This document shows positions 51,308-61,383 of a DNA stretch of 64,000 nt, one piece after another. The position numbers and the translations under genes were made by a program. Position 1 is the first letter of the stretch. Every line of letters starts with the position of its first letter. The stretch covers positions 1 to 64,000 of the forward strand of contig DFFM01000024.1 of NCBI GenBank assembly GCA_002369515.1, read 5' to 3'. Below the pieces are notes generated by a model that worked only from the letters and a program-made list of their open reading frames with translations, was not told the origin of the DNA and did no database searches. Origin of the DNA: Prevotella sp. UBA3776. GTDB taxonomy: Bacteria; Bacteroidota; Bacteroidia; Bacteroidales; Bacteroidaceae.

Positions 51308-52212
51308 TATTCTACTTTCATCTTCATGGTCATGGCCTCAATCATTCGAGCGTAGATGTTGTTCAGCTGCTCTATCTGCTGGGCCATCTTCTTGGTCTGC
51401 TCGTTAATCTCGTCGATGGTGCCAATCTGCGAGCTGGCACTCTTGAGCTGCATTTCATATACCTTGCAGATGCCGGTGAGTGTGCGGTTGAGGTTCTCCA
51501 TCTCCTCCGAGTCGGTGGTCAGTCGGCGGCTCTGCTCCGAAACGCGCTCGAGCACCTCGGTGAGTTTCTTCAACTCATCGACGTAGGCATTGGTGGCCTC
51601 GGTCATGTCGGGTGTGAGCGGCGGAATGACGGGTGCCTGGTCGGCCACGGCCACACCGCTTCCGACGGTCTGCCCGCCTGCAGCGACGTTGCCGCCTCCG
51701 ATGGTCACTGTGCCGCCGCCCAGGGAGCCTCCTCCCACGGCAGCTGCCGCCACGGCCGGCTGTTCGCCGTCGCTGGCAGCCACGGCGCCCTGGCGTCCAC
51801 CGCCACCGCCGATGATGATGGTGCCTCCGCCGGCCACTCCGCCTTGCAGTGTGCCCCCGCCTTGTGCGGTGGCCACGGCCACGGCGGGCCTTCCTTCGGC
51901 GTCGGGCAGCCCTTCGCCGGCTCCTTCGCCGTTAGCATCGTCCAGATTGAGGTGGGTGGGCAGATCCATGCCGTCGGCAGTCTTGTCGAACGGACGGTCG
52001 AAGGCCGAGAGGAAGAACACCACCACCTCGGTGCCCATGCCCAGGAACAGCCAGAAGTTGGCTCCCGGAATGTGGGTCAGCTTGAAGAGCGTACCGAGAA
52101 TCACGATTGCTGCACCCCAGCTGTAGGCATAGTTGAGGAATGTCTGGCCGGGCACGCTATCCATCCACTTCTGCAGACGATAGACGACGTTGAACTTGCT
52201 GTATTTTGTCAT
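51307..52212 (-). CDS. gldL: Type IX secretion motor protein GldL/PorL with a Gly-rich insert
   Basis: The 301-residue protein has two inner-membrane helices ([20 protein letters not shown] and [21 protein letters not shown], about 18-70), which form the stator of the motor, and a C-terminal coiled coil from about residue 200 to the end. Between them residues 85-195 are a low-complexity Gly/Ala run ([33 protein letters not shown]). Flavobacterium GldL is shorter, near 215 residues. The start at 52212 overlaps the gldK stop by 4 bases (ATGA), so I chose it over a longer upstream ORF. Confidence 0.94.
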   Translation of the reverse strand: MTKYSKFNVVYRLQKWMDSVPGQTFLNYAYSWGAAIVILGTLFKLTHIPGANFWLFLGMGTEVVVFFLSAFDRPFDKTADGMDLPTHLNLDDANGEGAGEGLPDAEGRPAVAVATAQGGGTLQGGVAGGGTIIIGGGGGRQGAVAASDGEQPAVAAAAVGGGSLGGGTVTIGGGNVAAGGQTVGSGVAVADQAPVIPPLTPDMTEATNAYVDELKKLTEVLERVSEQSRRLTTDSEEMENLNRTLTGICKVYEMQLKSASSQIGTIDEINEQTKKMAQQIEQLNNIYARMIEAMTMKMKVE

Positions 52213-53663
52213 TTTTTCTTCTTCGATTTCTTTTGCTTGGTGGTTGTTGTGTTGGCTAGGCTGCGCACACAGCGGAATCCGATGTACGAACGTGGCTGGT
52301 TCTGGTATTCCCACGAGCGCCATGCCGAGCGTATGCCCGACTCGGGGTCTTTCCACGAGCCTCCGCGCACACTCTTCTTCTTCAGCTTGTAGGGGTCCTC
52401 GCGGGCGGCGTTGTAGCGCAGGGTGGGGTTGAGGTCGTTCATGGCCTCGACGCCGCCCTCGGTGAAGATGGTGCTGGTCCATTCGGCCACGTTGCCGGCC
52501 ATGTCGAACAGTCCGTTGGTGTTGGCCGAGTAGGCCCCCACGCGGCTGGTTATCAGGTTGCCGTCCTTGGTGTAGTTGCCTCGGTCGGGCTTGAAGTTGG
52601 CGTAGAAGCAGCCTTTGTCGCTGGCCACGTCCTCGTTGTCCCAGGGGAACTCAGTGCCGTCCATGCCTCGGGCGGCATATTCCCATTCGGCCTCGGTGGG
52701 CAGACGGTAGCGCTGCACGAACTTGGCTGCGCCGCCCAGCCCCTTCAGCAGGTAGTCGGTGCGCCATGCGCAGAAGGCGTTGGCCTGTTCCCAGGTGACG
52801 CCCACGACGGGATAGTCGTTATAGACGGGGTTGCTGAAGTAGTAGCGCAGATACATCTCGTTCTCCGAGTTCTGGAAGTCGTTCACCCAGCAGGTGGTGT
52901 CGGGATAGACGTTCACGATGTAGGTGTTCAGGAAGTCCCACGGTCCCGAGAGCGGGCGGTCGATGGTTTCGCGCACGATGCGCCCCTCGTCGTCTATGTA
53001 GGCCGTGTCCTTCGAAATCATCACCACCTCGTTGGGGTCCACGGCGAAGTCGGTGTTCAGCGAGCGGTCCTCGGGGTTGAGGCGGTTGCGGCGCAGGGCT
53101 GCAGCCGTGTAGTCGTAGATTTCGTAGCGGTAGTTGAGCTGCTTGTAGTCGAGCAGTTTCTCGCCCGTCACGGGGTTGGTGACGTACATGCTCTCGATGG
53201 CGCGCTGCTCGTCCTCGTTGGGTTTTCGTGGCAGCGACTTTTTCCAGTTGAGGTGGGGCGGCACGGGGTCGCCGTTCTTGTCCTCGGTGATTTTGTAGCT
53301 CTCGTCGCCGCCGTAGGCAGGGTCGGCGAGCCGTTCGCGCAGGATGCTGTCGCGCACCCACTGCACAAACTGCTTGTACTTGGCGTTGGTCACCTCGGTT
53401 TCGTCCATCCAGAATCCATCTACAGAGATGTCCTTCACGGGAGTCTGCATGCCCCAGAGGCTGTCTTGCTTCTCGATGCCCATCTTCAGATAGCCGCGCT
53501 TCACCAGCGTCATGCCGTAGGGCGTTGGCTCGGAATAGCCTTTGCCTCCACCTACGCCCGTCACCTCGCCGCCGCGTCCCGACGACAGCGAAGCCTTGCC
53601 TCCGAAACATCCCGAAAGCATGGCCACGCAAACAGCACAGGCAAATATGGTTAACTTTCTCAT
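52209..53663 (-). CDS. gldK: Type IX secretion lipoprotein GldK/PorK
   Basis: The 484-residue protein has a lipoprotein signal ([10 protein letters not shown], Cys19) and a formylglycine-generating-enzyme-like (sulfatase-modifying) fold: [57 protein letters not shown] and IGFRCVRS. The fold is used as a structural ring protein with GldN under the outer membrane, not as an enzyme. It is followed by gldL with a 4-base overlap. The C-terminus is a Lys-rich tail. Length is normal for PorK. Confidence 0.95.
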   Translation of the reverse strand: MRKLTIFACAVCVAMLSGCFGGKASLSSGRGGEVTGVGGGKGYSEPTPYGMTLVKRGYLKMGIEKQDSLWGMQTPVKDISVDGFWMDETEVTNAKYKQFVQWVRDSILRERLADPAYGGDESYKITEDKNGDPVPPHLNWKKSLPRKPNEDEQRAIESMYVTNPVTGEKLLDYKQLNYRYEIYDYTAAALRRNRLNPEDRSLNTDFAVDPNEVVMISKDTAYIDDEGRIVRETIDRPLSGPWDFLNTYIVNVYPDTTCWVNDFQNSENEMYLRYYFSNPVYNDYPVVGVTWEQANAFCAWRTDYLLKGLGGAAKFVQRYRLPTEAEWEYAARGMDGTEFPWDNEDVASDKGCFYANFKPDRGNYTKDGNLITSRVGAYSANTNGLFDMAGNVAEWTSTIFTEGGVEAMNDLNPTLRYNAAREDPYKLKKKSVRGGSWKDPESGIRSAWRSWEYQNQPRSYIGFRCVRSLANTTTTKQKKSKKKK

Positions 53664-53708
53664 TACTTTATTATAATTATATACACATTTTTTTCTCTAC
53701 ACGTTTTT

Positions 53709-54683
53709 CTACAGATACCTCACGCTCTTGTGCTTGTTCTTGCCTTTCTTGGTCATCCCGATGTCGGTTTGGTAGCCCACGAACAGCTCGTGGCTGCCGT
53801 TGCCGGGGTTGATGGCCGAGGTATAGACCTCGTAGCTGTAGCCCACGTTGATGCCGTGGAATTTTCCGCCGATGAGCACCGTCACCGAATTGGTGGGACT
53901 GTAGGCGGCTCCCACGTACATCTGCTTCTTTTCGGTGGTATAGACCAGCCGGGCCGTCACGTCGCCCCGGTAGCCCACGGCGTCGGTGCGCACAAGGAAA
54001 GAGGTTGGTATTGATAAAAACGGATTTCTCAGCTTAATATTGTATCCGCCTGTCAAATAATACGTTCGGTCTATCTTCATGTCGTTTCTTTCGCCCAGCT
54101 CCACCGTTGGCGCCGTGGCGTGCTGGACCGAAGCGCCTACATACCACGGGCCATGCACATAGTAAAGTCCCGCCGAAAGGTCGAAGCCGCTGCCCGAGAT
54201 TTCCGAGCCCAGGAAAACGTCGTCGGTCACCCCCTCGTCTGGCACATCGGCCTTCGAGCCGTCGAACTTCTCGGAGAGGAACCCCACCTGCAAACCTGCC
54301 GACAGCACACCGCCCAGCAGGTCGCGCTTGAGCGCGTACTGGAGCGCCACGCGCTGGTGGTTGAACAGACCGATGCGGTCGTTCATGATTGACACGCCGC
54401 CGCCGTGGTACATGTTCAGGAAATAGAACGGCATGTCGGCCGCCACGTACATCGTGTTGGGGTTGTGCTCAAACCCCGCCATGGCCATGGCGTAGGCGGC
54501 CGTGATGTTCACCTGCTGGCCCTTGCCCACGGCTGCGGGGTTGAAGGAGGGCTCCATGTCGAAGTAGTGGCTGAACGACACGTCATACTGGCTTCTTGCC
54601 GCGGTTGCGACAAAAAGCAGCATCGCCAATATGGAGATTTTCTGTTTCAAGAAAGTAGTGTTTCTTTTTAAAGGCACTCTCAT
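53709..54683 (-). CDS. porP: PorP/SprF family type IX secretion outer membrane protein
   Basis: The 324-residue protein has a signal peptide (about residues 13-32, ILAMLLFVATAARSQ). Its barrel matches PorP/SprF: DVSFSHYFDMEPSFNPAAVG, then YVAADMPFYFLNMYHGGGVS and GLFNHQRVALQYAL, ending in FVGYQTDIGMTKKGKNKHK. These proteins help attach or export type IX cargo. I chose the ATG at 54683; the frame continues upstream without a good start. It is the first gene of the operon and lies 45 bases before gldK. This order (porP, gldK, gldL, gldM, gldN) is the common one. Confidence 0.93.
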   Translation of the reverse strand: MRVPLKRNTTFLKQKISILAMLLFVATAARSQYDVSFSHYFDMEPSFNPAAVGKGQQVNITAAYAMAMAGFEHNPNTMYVAADMPFYFLNMYHGGGVSIMNDRIGLFNHQRVALQYALKRDLLGGVLSAGLQVGFLSEKFDGSKADVPDEGVTDDVFLGSEISGSGFDLSAGLYYVHGPWYVGASVQHATAPTVELGERNDMKIDRTYYLTGGYNIKLRNPFLSIPTSFLVRTDAVGYRGDVTARLVYTTEKKQMYVGAAYSPTNSVTVLIGGKFHGINVGYSYEVYTSAINPGNGSHELFVGYQTDIGMTKKGKNKHKSVRYL

Positions 54684-55123
54684 ATAACGCTCGCCCGTGC
54701 CTTTTATTGTGTCAATGCCCCAAAAACCGTTCCGCCGACCCGCTGCCGCGCCGAAAGCGGCGAGTGGGGGGGCGGTGCGATTGTTGGTAAGGGTGGTCGT
54801 CGCACTTTTTGGGGGAGACGGGTGTGCAAACAACTTGGGTTTGTAAACAAAATTCATTGTTTTGCCTCTCTGTGGGCGCGCTCGTTGTCAGCCTTGCACA
54901 GTTGGCCGACGGCCATGCTCATGCTTGCAGGGGGTGTTTGTGGCCGGATTGTTCTGTTTTTCGGTTTTTGCAAGAGGCGGGCAATGCCGTTTTTCGGTGG
55001 ATTGTAAGAAAAAATGATTTTCCGAGAGTGGTGCAGTCTGGCACGTTGGTTGCAATTCGTTGCTATTCAAAGGGTTGCAAAATTGCAAAAGGCGGGATTC
55101 TGCCCGCTGGTGTGCTGCGTTGC

Positions 55124-55203
55124 AAAATTATCTTCCGACGTTACGAAAATATCTCCCGACAATAATTTTCCAAAACGCGGCGTTGCGACAAAATTTTCTA
55201 GAT
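55124..55203. repeat. TCTCCCGACAAT element, second copy of the 41.97 kb repeat
   Basis: The segment AAAATTATCTTCCG, then TACGAAA, ATCTCCCGACAAT and CAAAATTTTCTAGA repeats, with changes, the order seen at 41973-42049. It lies in the 781-base gap between porP and the HD phosphohydrolase gene. I see no gene in that gap. Confidence 0.75.
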
Positions 55204-55273
55204 TTTTTTGGGCCGATTTGTCGGTTTTGGCTTCCTCGCCGCAAGCGTCGTCGGACTGACGTCGGGCAATGGA

Positions 55274-55334
55274 AAAGCCGTTTTTGCGTTCAGAAATGGC
55301 AAAACGCCACTCTGTGGACTGCAAAAACGGCTTT
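55274..55334. terminator. 14-base inverted repeat downstream of the HD phosphohydrolase gene
   Basis: AAAGCCGTTTTTGC at 55274-55287 faces its exact complement at 55321-55334. The 33-base spacer is long, so it is only a possible terminator for the minus-strand gene ending at 55465. Confidence 0.4.
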
Positions 55335-55464
55335 CGTTTTTCTTTTTTCTGACAAAAATGGGCTCTTTCCGGCGTAGAATGCAGCCGCAGGCGGAAGTGC
55401 ATTTGTCGGCTTTTTTTATCAGTTGGCCAGTGGGGGCGGCTCCCGGGCCCATGCTCGCGGTGCG

Positions 55465-57603
55465 TCAGTTCTTCTTGTGCTTTTCTGAGCGTTTGCGGGG
55501 CTCTTCGCCGATTTTTCGGGGCGCCTCTTCGGCTGAGGGCGCATCGGCGGGGCGGTTGAGCGTGGGATAGCTCACGCGGGTGTGGTAGATGCTCATGAGT
55601 CGTTCGGTGAGCACCTGCTTGGCCTGTGAGATGTCGTAGAAGGTGATGGGGCACTCGGTGAAATATCCTTCGGCCATCTGTCCGTCGATGATGCGGCTGA
55701 CGAGTTGGCTGATGCTCTCCTCGGTGTATTCGGGCAGCGAGCGGGCGGCGGCCTCCACCGAGTCGGCCATCATGAGGATGGCCTGTTCGCGGGTGAAGGG
55801 GTTGGGGCCGGGGTAGGTGAACGGCTTCTCGTCTATTTCCTCGTTGGGATGTTCGTTGGCGTAGCTGATGTAGAAGTACTTGGTCTTGCCCTTGCCGTGG
55901 TGGGTGGCTATGAAGTCCTTGATGATGGCCGGCAGGTTGTTGCGGTCGGCCAGCTTGAGCCCCTCGGTGACGTGGCTGATGACAACCTGGGCGGCCTGCT
56001 GTCGGTCCATGTTGTTGAGCGGGTTGACGCCCTTTTGGTTTTCGGTGAAGAAGGCGGGGTTCTGCATTTTCCCAATGTCGTGGTAGAAGGCACCCGTGCG
56101 CACCAGCAGGGCCTTTGCTCCGATTCGGTTGGCTATTTCGGCGGCCAGGTTGCCCACCATGATGCTGTGCTGGAAGGTGCCCGGCGCCAGCTCGCTGAGC
56201 CGGCGCAGCACGTCTTTGCTGGTGTTGGAAAGCTCGATGAGCGCCACGTCGGAGACAAAGCCGAAGGTTTTCTCGATGAGGTACATCAGCGGGTAGGCAA
56301 AGAGCAGCAGCACACCGTTGACGATGAGGTGGGTGTACATGGTGTGGTCGAAGACGAAGATGTCGTTGTCCTGCATGAGCTGCAGGGACATATAGACGGC
56401 CACGCTGGCCAGGGTGATGAGCACGGCGGTCTTGAAGAGCTGGGCGCGGTTGGAGAGTTCGCGCAGCGAGTAGATGGCCACGAGCCCCGACGTGAGCTGG
56501 ACGATGATGAACTCGTACTGGTATTTCACAGCCGCCGCGCAGAGCATGATCATGATGGCGTGGGTGATGAAGGCCGTGCGCGAGTCCATGAACACGCGGG
56601 TGAGGATGGGCACGATGGCGAAGGGCACGATATAGACGCTGAGGATGGTGTGGCCCATCATGATGGAGACGATGATGGGGAAGACGGTGATCATGCCGTA
56701 GAGCATGAGTATGCTGCGGGTGCTCTCGAAGTAGTCCTTGCGGAAGAGGAACAGATAGATGGTGAAGAGCATGATGAAGATGCCCACGTAGAGAATCTGC
56801 CCGAGCACGGTGGTGGCAATCTCGTGGGACGACTGGCTGCGGCGCTGCATCTCGCGGTCGAAGGAGTTGAGCACACGATAGGTGTATTCGTCAACGATTT
56901 CGCCGCGGTCGATGATTTTCTGTCCGCTGAGCACCATGCCGCTGGCCAGGGGGATGGAGCTCAGCAGGTCGGCCTTCTCGGCTTCGCTGCGCTCCTTGTC
57001 GTAGAGCACGTTGGGCGCGATGTATTCCGTCAGGTTGCATTTCTGCAGGATGGCGCGGTGGGGGGCCAGCTTCTCGTCGGTGAACAGCTGGGTGTAGGCC
57101 GTCTTGGTGGAGTAGAGGCAGTTGATTTGCAGGCTGGTGGCCTCCTTGCCGTTGATGATGCGCACCATGTTGGTGCTGTCGCGCGCAATCCTTTCATATT
57201 GTACGGGCGACATGATGCCCGACTGGTAGAGGCGGTGCAGACGGTCGATGATGACGTTGATGTAGTCGGACGAAAGGCCGGGAATGCCGTTCTGGAAGTC
57301 GTAGAGGAACTTGTTGATGTGCCTCTTCTCCACTTCGGTGTCGTAGCTGAAGTAGGGCTCAAACTGGCTGATGAGGCTGTCCTGCTCGGCCTTGATGGTT
57401 TCGTCGGTCTTGTAGATGGGGAAGTCGAACTGTGCAATGAACGACCCGTACATCCACGGCTTGTCCACGTCGTAGTGGTACTGCTGGCGCGTGGTGCGCG
57501 GCAGGGCCCACACAATGAGGACGATGGTGGCCAGGATGAGGGCTATTCTCGACAGGGCGTAGCCTGTGCTGGAGCTTTCGGTATGGTCTGGTTTGGTGGT
57601 CAT
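55465..57603 (-). CDS. HD family phosphohydrolase with 7TMR-HDED sensor (PgpH-type, probable c-di-AMP phosphodiesterase)
   Basis: The 712-residue protein has an N-terminal helix (about 17-36), an extracellular 7TMR-HDED domain (about 40-265), seven membrane helices (about 270-455) and a cytoplasmic HD domain. The HD residues are His479 (GTFQHSIMVGNL) and His508-Asp509 (FYHDIGKM), with HHGKGKTKYFY after. In Listeria PgpH, a protein of the same layout degrades cyclic di-AMP, so this is the likely reaction. It ends in a charged tail (RKIGEEPRKRSEKHKKN). It is divergent from gltX across 94 bases. The assignment to cyclic di-AMP is from the family, not from this sequence. Confidence 0.92.
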   Translation of the reverse strand: MTTKPDHTESSSTGYALSRIALILATIVLIVWALPRTTRQQYHYDVDKPWMYGSFIAQFDFPIYKTDETIKAEQDSLISQFEPYFSYDTEVEKRHINKFLYDFQNGIPGLSSDYINVIIDRLHRLYQSGIMSPVQYERIARDSTNMVRIINGKEATSLQINCLYSTKTAYTQLFTDEKLAPHRAILQKCNLTEYIAPNVLYDKERSEAEKADLLSSIPLASGMVLSGQKIIDRGEIVDEYTYRVLNSFDREMQRRSQSSHEIATTVLGQILYVGIFIMLFTIYLFLFRKDYFESTRSILMLYGMITVFPIIVSIMMGHTILSVYIVPFAIVPILTRVFMDSRTAFITHAIMIMLCAAAVKYQYEFIIVQLTSGLVAIYSLRELSNRAQLFKTAVLITLASVAVYMSLQLMQDNDIFVFDHTMYTHLIVNGVLLLFAYPLMYLIEKTFGFVSDVALIELSNTSKDVLRRLSELAPGTFQHSIMVGNLAAEIANRIGAKALLVRTGAFYHDIGKMQNPAFFTENQKGVNPLNNMDRQQAAQVVISHVTEGLKLADRNNLPAIIKDFIATHHGKGKTKYFYISYANEHPNEEIDEKPFTYPGPNPFTREQAILMMADSVEAAARSLPEYTEESISQLVSRIIDGQMAEGYFTECPITFYDISQAKQVLTERLMSIYHTRVSYPTLNRPADAPSAEEAPRKIGEEPRKRSEKHKKN

Positions 57604-57671
57604 AAAAAACGGTTTTTGCCAATTACAGTGCGAAAATACAAAAAAAATATGCTAATATGCAAAAAAAATCG

Positions 57672-57679
57672 TAATTTTG
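57672..57679 (+). promoter_or_regulatory. Probable -7 promoter box of gltX
   Basis: TAATTTTG fits TAnnTTTG and ends 18 bases before the gltX start, in an AT-rich divergent region. No TTTG is seen at the standard upstream spacing. Confidence 0.5.
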
Positions 57680-57697
57680 CACAAAAAACAACGATAA

Positions 57698-59215
57698 ATG
57701 GCAGAAAAGAAGGTCAGAGTGCGTTTTGCACCGAGCCCCACGGGGCCTTTGCACATTGGCGGTGTGCGTACCGCTTTGTTCAATTATTTGTTTGCGCGCC
57801 AGCATGGTGGCGACTTGGTCTTCCGTATCGAGGACACCGATTCTAACCGCTTCGTTCCCGGAGCCGAGGACTACATCATCGAGTCGTTCCGCTGGCTGGG
57901 CATCAAGTTCGACGAGGGCGTGAGCTTCGGCGGCGACAAGGGTCCCTACCGCCAGAGTGAGCGGCGGAAAATCTACAAGAAGTATGTGGACCAGCTGCTC
58001 GACGCCGGCAAGGCGTACATCGCCTTCGACACCCCCGAAGAGCTGGAGGCCAAACGCAACGAGATACAGAATTTCCAGTACGACGCCCGCACACGCGGGA
58101 TGATGCGCAATTCGCTCACCATGTCGGCTGCCGAAGTGCAGTCCGAAATCGACGGAGGCAGCCAGTATGTGGTGCGCTTCCTCATCGAGCCCGGCCAGGA
58201 AATCCTGGTCAACGACATGATTCGCGGCGAGGTGCGCGTCAAGAGCGACATCCTCGACGACAAAGTGCTCTACAAGAGCGCCGACGAACTGCCCACCTAC
58301 CATCTGGCCAACATCGTTGACGACCACCTCATGGAAATCACCCACGTCATACGTGGCGAGGAGTGGCTGCCCAGCGCACCGCTGCACGTGCTGCTCTACC
58401 GTGCCTTCGGATGGGAGGAGACGATGCCCCGGTTCGCCCACCTGCCCCTGCTGCTCAAGCCCGAGGGCAAGGGCAAACTGAGCAAGCGCGACGGCGACCG
58501 CCTGGGATTCCCCGTGTTCCCACTGGAGTGGCACGACCCCAAGACGGGCGAGGTGAGTTCGGGATTCCGCGAGAGCGGCTATTTCCCCGAGGCCGTGGTC
58601 AATTTCCTGGCCATGCTGGGTTGGAACCCGGGCACCGAGCAGGAAATCTTCTCGCTCGACGAACTGGTAGAGGCCTTCGACATCAGCCGCTGCTCCAAGG
58701 CCGGAGCCAAGTTTGACTATCAGAAGGGCATCTGGTTCAACCACGAATACATCCTGCGCAAAAGCAACGAGGAGATAGCACAGCTGTTTGCCCCCATCGT
58801 GGCCAACAACGGCATCGACGAGTCCATGGAGCGCGTCACCCGGGTGGTGGCCATGATGAAGGACCGCGTGAGCTTTGTCAAGGAACTGTGGCCCTTGTGC
58901 TCGTTCTTCTTCATCCCGCCCGTGGAGTACGACGAGAAAACCCGCAAGAAACGCTGGAAGGAAGACTCGGCGCAGGCCATGACCGAACTGGCCGACCTGC
59001 TGGAGGGCCTCGACGACTTCTCGCTGGAGAACCAAGAGCGCGTGGTGGAAGCCTGGATCGAGCAGAAGGGCTACAAGCTGGGCAACATCATGAACGCATG
59101 GCGGCTCACACTGGTGGGCGAAGGCAAGGGGCCCGGCATGTTCGACATCTCTGCCTTCCTGGGCAAGGACGAAACGCTGCGCCGCATGCGCCGCGCCGTC
59201 GAGGTGCTGGGCTGA
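57698..59215 (+). CDS. gltX: Glutamate-tRNA ligase
   Basis: The 505-residue enzyme charges tRNA-Glu with glutamate. The class I signatures are HIGG (His19, in [20 protein letters not shown]) and the KMSKS-type loop KLSKRDGD (Lys260-Lys263). [13 protein letters not shown] and the helical anticodon-binding C-terminal domain complete the family pattern. It precedes waaA on the same strand, with a 77-base gap that contains a small hairpin. Confidence 0.97.
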   Translation: MAEKKVRVRFAPSPTGPLHIGGVRTALFNYLFARQHGGDLVFRIEDTDSNRFVPGAEDYIIESFRWLGIKFDEGVSFGGDKGPYRQSERRKIYKKYVDQLLDAGKAYIAFDTPEELEAKRNEIQNFQYDARTRGMMRNSLTMSAAEVQSEIDGGSQYVVRFLIEPGQEILVNDMIRGEVRVKSDILDDKVLYKSADELPTYHLANIVDDHLMEITHVIRGEEWLPSAPLHVLLYRAFGWEETMPRFAHLPLLLKPEGKGKLSKRDGDRLGFPVFPLEWHDPKTGEVSSGFRESGYFPEAVVNFLAMLGWNPGTEQEIFSLDELVEAFDISRCSKAGAKFDYQKGIWFNHEYILRKSNEEIAQLFAPIVANNGIDESMERVTRVVAMMKDRVSFVKELWPLCSFFFIPPVEYDEKTRKKRWKEDSAQAMTELADLLEGLDDFSLENQERVVEAWIEQKGYKLGNIMNAWRLTLVGEGKGPGMFDISAFLGKDETLRRMRRAVEVLG

Positions 59216-59227
59216 TGCGACCGTGCC

Positions 59228-59249
59228 GAACGCTCCACGAGGGGCGTTC
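59228..59249 (+). terminator. Short hairpin after gltX
   Basis: GAACGCTCC and GGGGCGTTC pair over nine bases with one G-U around loop ACGA. No T run follows, so termination is uncertain. Confidence 0.35.
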
Positions 59250-59292
59250 GTGACTGAGTGATTGTAAAGTATTAACGGAAACATTTATATAG

Positions 59293-60534
59293 ATGTACAA
59301 CGTTGTCATCTATTTGTATCTGGCAGGAGTGGCTGTGGCCAGCCTGTTCAGCAAGAAAGTGAAGAAAATGTGGCGTGGCGAACGCGCCGCATTCTCGGTG
59401 TTGCGCGAGAAAGTCGATCCCGACGCCCAATACGTTTGGGTGCATGCCGCTTCGCTGGGTGAGTTTGAGCAGGGGCGCCCCATCATCGAGCGCCTCCGCC
59501 GCGACCATCCCGAATACAAGATCCTCCTTACTTTCTTTTCGCCCTCGGGCTACGAGGTGCGCAAAAACTACGAAGGGGCCGACATCGTTTGCTATCTGCC
59601 CCTCGACACCATCAGCAATGCCCGCCGCTTCCTGCGGCTGATTCGCCCCTCGATGGCTTTCTTCATCAAGTACGAGTTCTGGTACAACTACCTGCACATA
59701 CTGAAGCACCGCAACGTGCCAACCTACAGCGTCTCGAGCATCTTCAGGCCCGAGCAGGTGTTCTTCCGTTGGTATGGGAGACAGTATGGGCGAGTGCTGA
59801 AGTGTTTCACCAAGTTCTTTGTGCAGAACGAGGTCAGCCGGCAACTGCTGGCCACGCTGGGCATCACCGACGTGGTTATAGCGGGCGACACGCGCTTCGA
59901 CCGCGTACTGCAAATCAAGCAGCAGGCCAAGCAGCTGCCGGTGGTCGAGGCGTTTGTCAAGGATGCACCCCGCGTGTTCGTGGCGGGCTCTTCGTGGCAG
60001 CCCGACGAGGAGATATTCCTGCGCTACTTCAACAGCCACCGTGAGTGGAAACTCATCATCGCGCCGCATGTCGTAGGCGAGGACCATCTTCAGCAGATTG
60101 AGCGGTTGCTTGCCGGAAGAAAGGTGGTGCGCTACACGCAGGTGGAGGGCGGCTCAGCCGATGCGGCCCGCCGGCTGGCCGAGGCCGAGGTGCTCGTCAT
60201 CGACTGTTTCGGGCTGCTCAGCAGCATCTACCGCTATGGCGACGTGGCTTACGTGGGCGGTGGGTTCGGCGTGGGTATCCACAATCTGCCCGAAGCTGCC
60301 GCGTGGAGCCTGCCGGTGTTCTTCGGCCCCAACAACGAGCGTTTCCAGGAAGCGCAGGATTTGAAGGAAAATGGGGGTGGCATGGAAATCAGCGACTATG
60401 CCGCCTTCGAGTCGCAAATGGACGCTTTGGCGGTCAGTCCCGACTTGCTCGCCGAGCGTGGGCGGAAGGCGGGCGAATACGTCATGGGACGTGCTGGCGC
60501 TACAGACATCATCCTCAGTTCTTTGGGTCTATGA
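59293..60534 (+). CDS. waaA: 3-deoxy-D-manno-octulosonic acid (Kdo) transferase
   Basis: The 413-residue enzyme adds Kdo to lipid A precursor at the cytoplasmic face of the inner membrane. It has an N-terminal membrane anchor (VVIYLYLAGVAVASLF), the N-terminal glycosyltransferase motif HAASLGEFEQGRPII with the catalytic-type Glu, FFIKYEFWYNYL, and the C-terminal donor-binding segment YVGGGFGVGIHNLPEAAAW. The last codons overlap the start of the next gene by 4 bases (ATGA), so the two are translated together. Family length is normal. Confidence 0.95.
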   Translation: MYNVVIYLYLAGVAVASLFSKKVKKMWRGERAAFSVLREKVDPDAQYVWVHAASLGEFEQGRPIIERLRRDHPEYKILLTFFSPSGYEVRKNYEGADIVCYLPLDTISNARRFLRLIRPSMAFFIKYEFWYNYLHILKHRNVPTYSVSSIFRPEQVFFRWYGRQYGRVLKCFTKFFVQNEVSRQLLATLGITDVVIAGDTRFDRVLQIKQQAKQLPVVEAFVKDAPRVFVAGSSWQPDEEIFLRYFNSHREWKLIIAPHVVGEDHLQQIERLLAGRKVVRYTQVEGGSADAARRLAEAEVLVIDCFGLLSSIYRYGDVAYVGGGFGVGIHNLPEAAAWSLPVFFGPNNERFQEAQDLKENGGGMEISDYAAFESQMDALAVSPDLLAERGRKAGEYVMGRAGATDIILSSLGL

Positions 60535-61346
60535 TTCGGTTGCCAAGGCTTCTGTCGGTTGCGTTCGTGCTTCTTTCGGCCACATTGTTCCTTTCGTGTC
60601 TGAAAGATACTTTTGGCGACATCGACTACGGACAACTCTCGTTGCGGAAGCCGGTTTACGAGATGCCCTGCACGGGGCAGCTTCGGGTGCCCGTATTCTA
60701 TGGCAGCAAGCGCGTTGCCGTCAGCATGGCCGACACGTCGCTGGCAAAAATGACTTTCCGCACCTACTCCGACATGTACTCCAATCTCTGGGAGGAGAAC
60801 CAAACCGTGAGCATTCTGCTCGAAGGGCGCAATAAAGAGGGCGCAACCTTCGTCGGCGTGAAAGACTTGCGCACACAGGACTCCGTGGCGTTCAAGCTGC
60901 GGTTCACTGCCGGCTACGTGGCGATGCTTGTCAGCCGAAGCACCATTCCTGTTTTCAAGGCCAAGGATCCGCAGATGCTGCTCTTCATCGACGGTCACAT
61001 GAATGCCTATCTTTTTCATTTGAAGTCGTTCCAGGCGGTCAGCCAACTGACGGCCAACGAGCTGGCGGCTCGGGGCGCGGTGGCGTTGGGCGGTGCTGGC
61101 AAGAGCCTGAGCGTGAACCTCACATTGGGCGATGCCAAGCTGAATCTGGCTGCTGAACAGGCAGGCTCGGAGGTGCTGGCTTATGTGTTCCACATGCTGG
61201 GCGTCAAGAGGGATGGCCTGCCTGCTTCCGATGGCACCGCGCCCAAGAACACGTTGATTCGTTTCGTAGATGCCGCCTCCGACGGCGAAGTGGATTTCCT
61301 TTTGCAGCCGTTGCTGTCCATTCCCGACGGAGTGATGGCAGACTAA
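60531..61346 (+). CDS. Lipoprotein of unknown function, coupled to waaA
   Basis: The 271-residue protein has a lipoprotein signal (VLLSATLFLSCLKD, Cys near residue 22). The start at 60531 is fixed by the ATGA overlap with waaA and the signal; a longer ORF upstream lies inside waaA. The rest is beta-rich without a family I recognise (GQLRVPVFYGSKRVAVSMAD, AYLFHLKSFQAVSQLTANEL). Coupling to a lipopolysaccharide enzyme suggests an envelope role, but there is no direct evidence. Confidence 0.7.
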   Translation: MIRLPRLLSVAFVLLSATLFLSCLKDTFGDIDYGQLSLRKPVYEMPCTGQLRVPVFYGSKRVAVSMADTSLAKMTFRTYSDMYSNLWEENQTVSILLEGRNKEGATFVGVKDLRTQDSVAFKLRFTAGYVAMLVSRSTIPVFKAKDPQMLLFIDGHMNAYLFHLKSFQAVSQLTANELAARGAVALGGAGKSLSVNLTLGDAKLNLAAEQAGSEVLAYVFHMLGVKRDGLPASDGTAPKNTLIRFVDAASDGEVDFLLQPLLSIPDGVMAD

Positions 61347-61383
61347 TGCGTCATCTACAGATTTTCATCCTTCTTTTTCGTTT

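Noticed and set aside
55014..55570. Several short ORFs in the gap upstream of porP
   Set aside because: They pass through inverted repeats, overlap each other in different frames and have no recognisable features.
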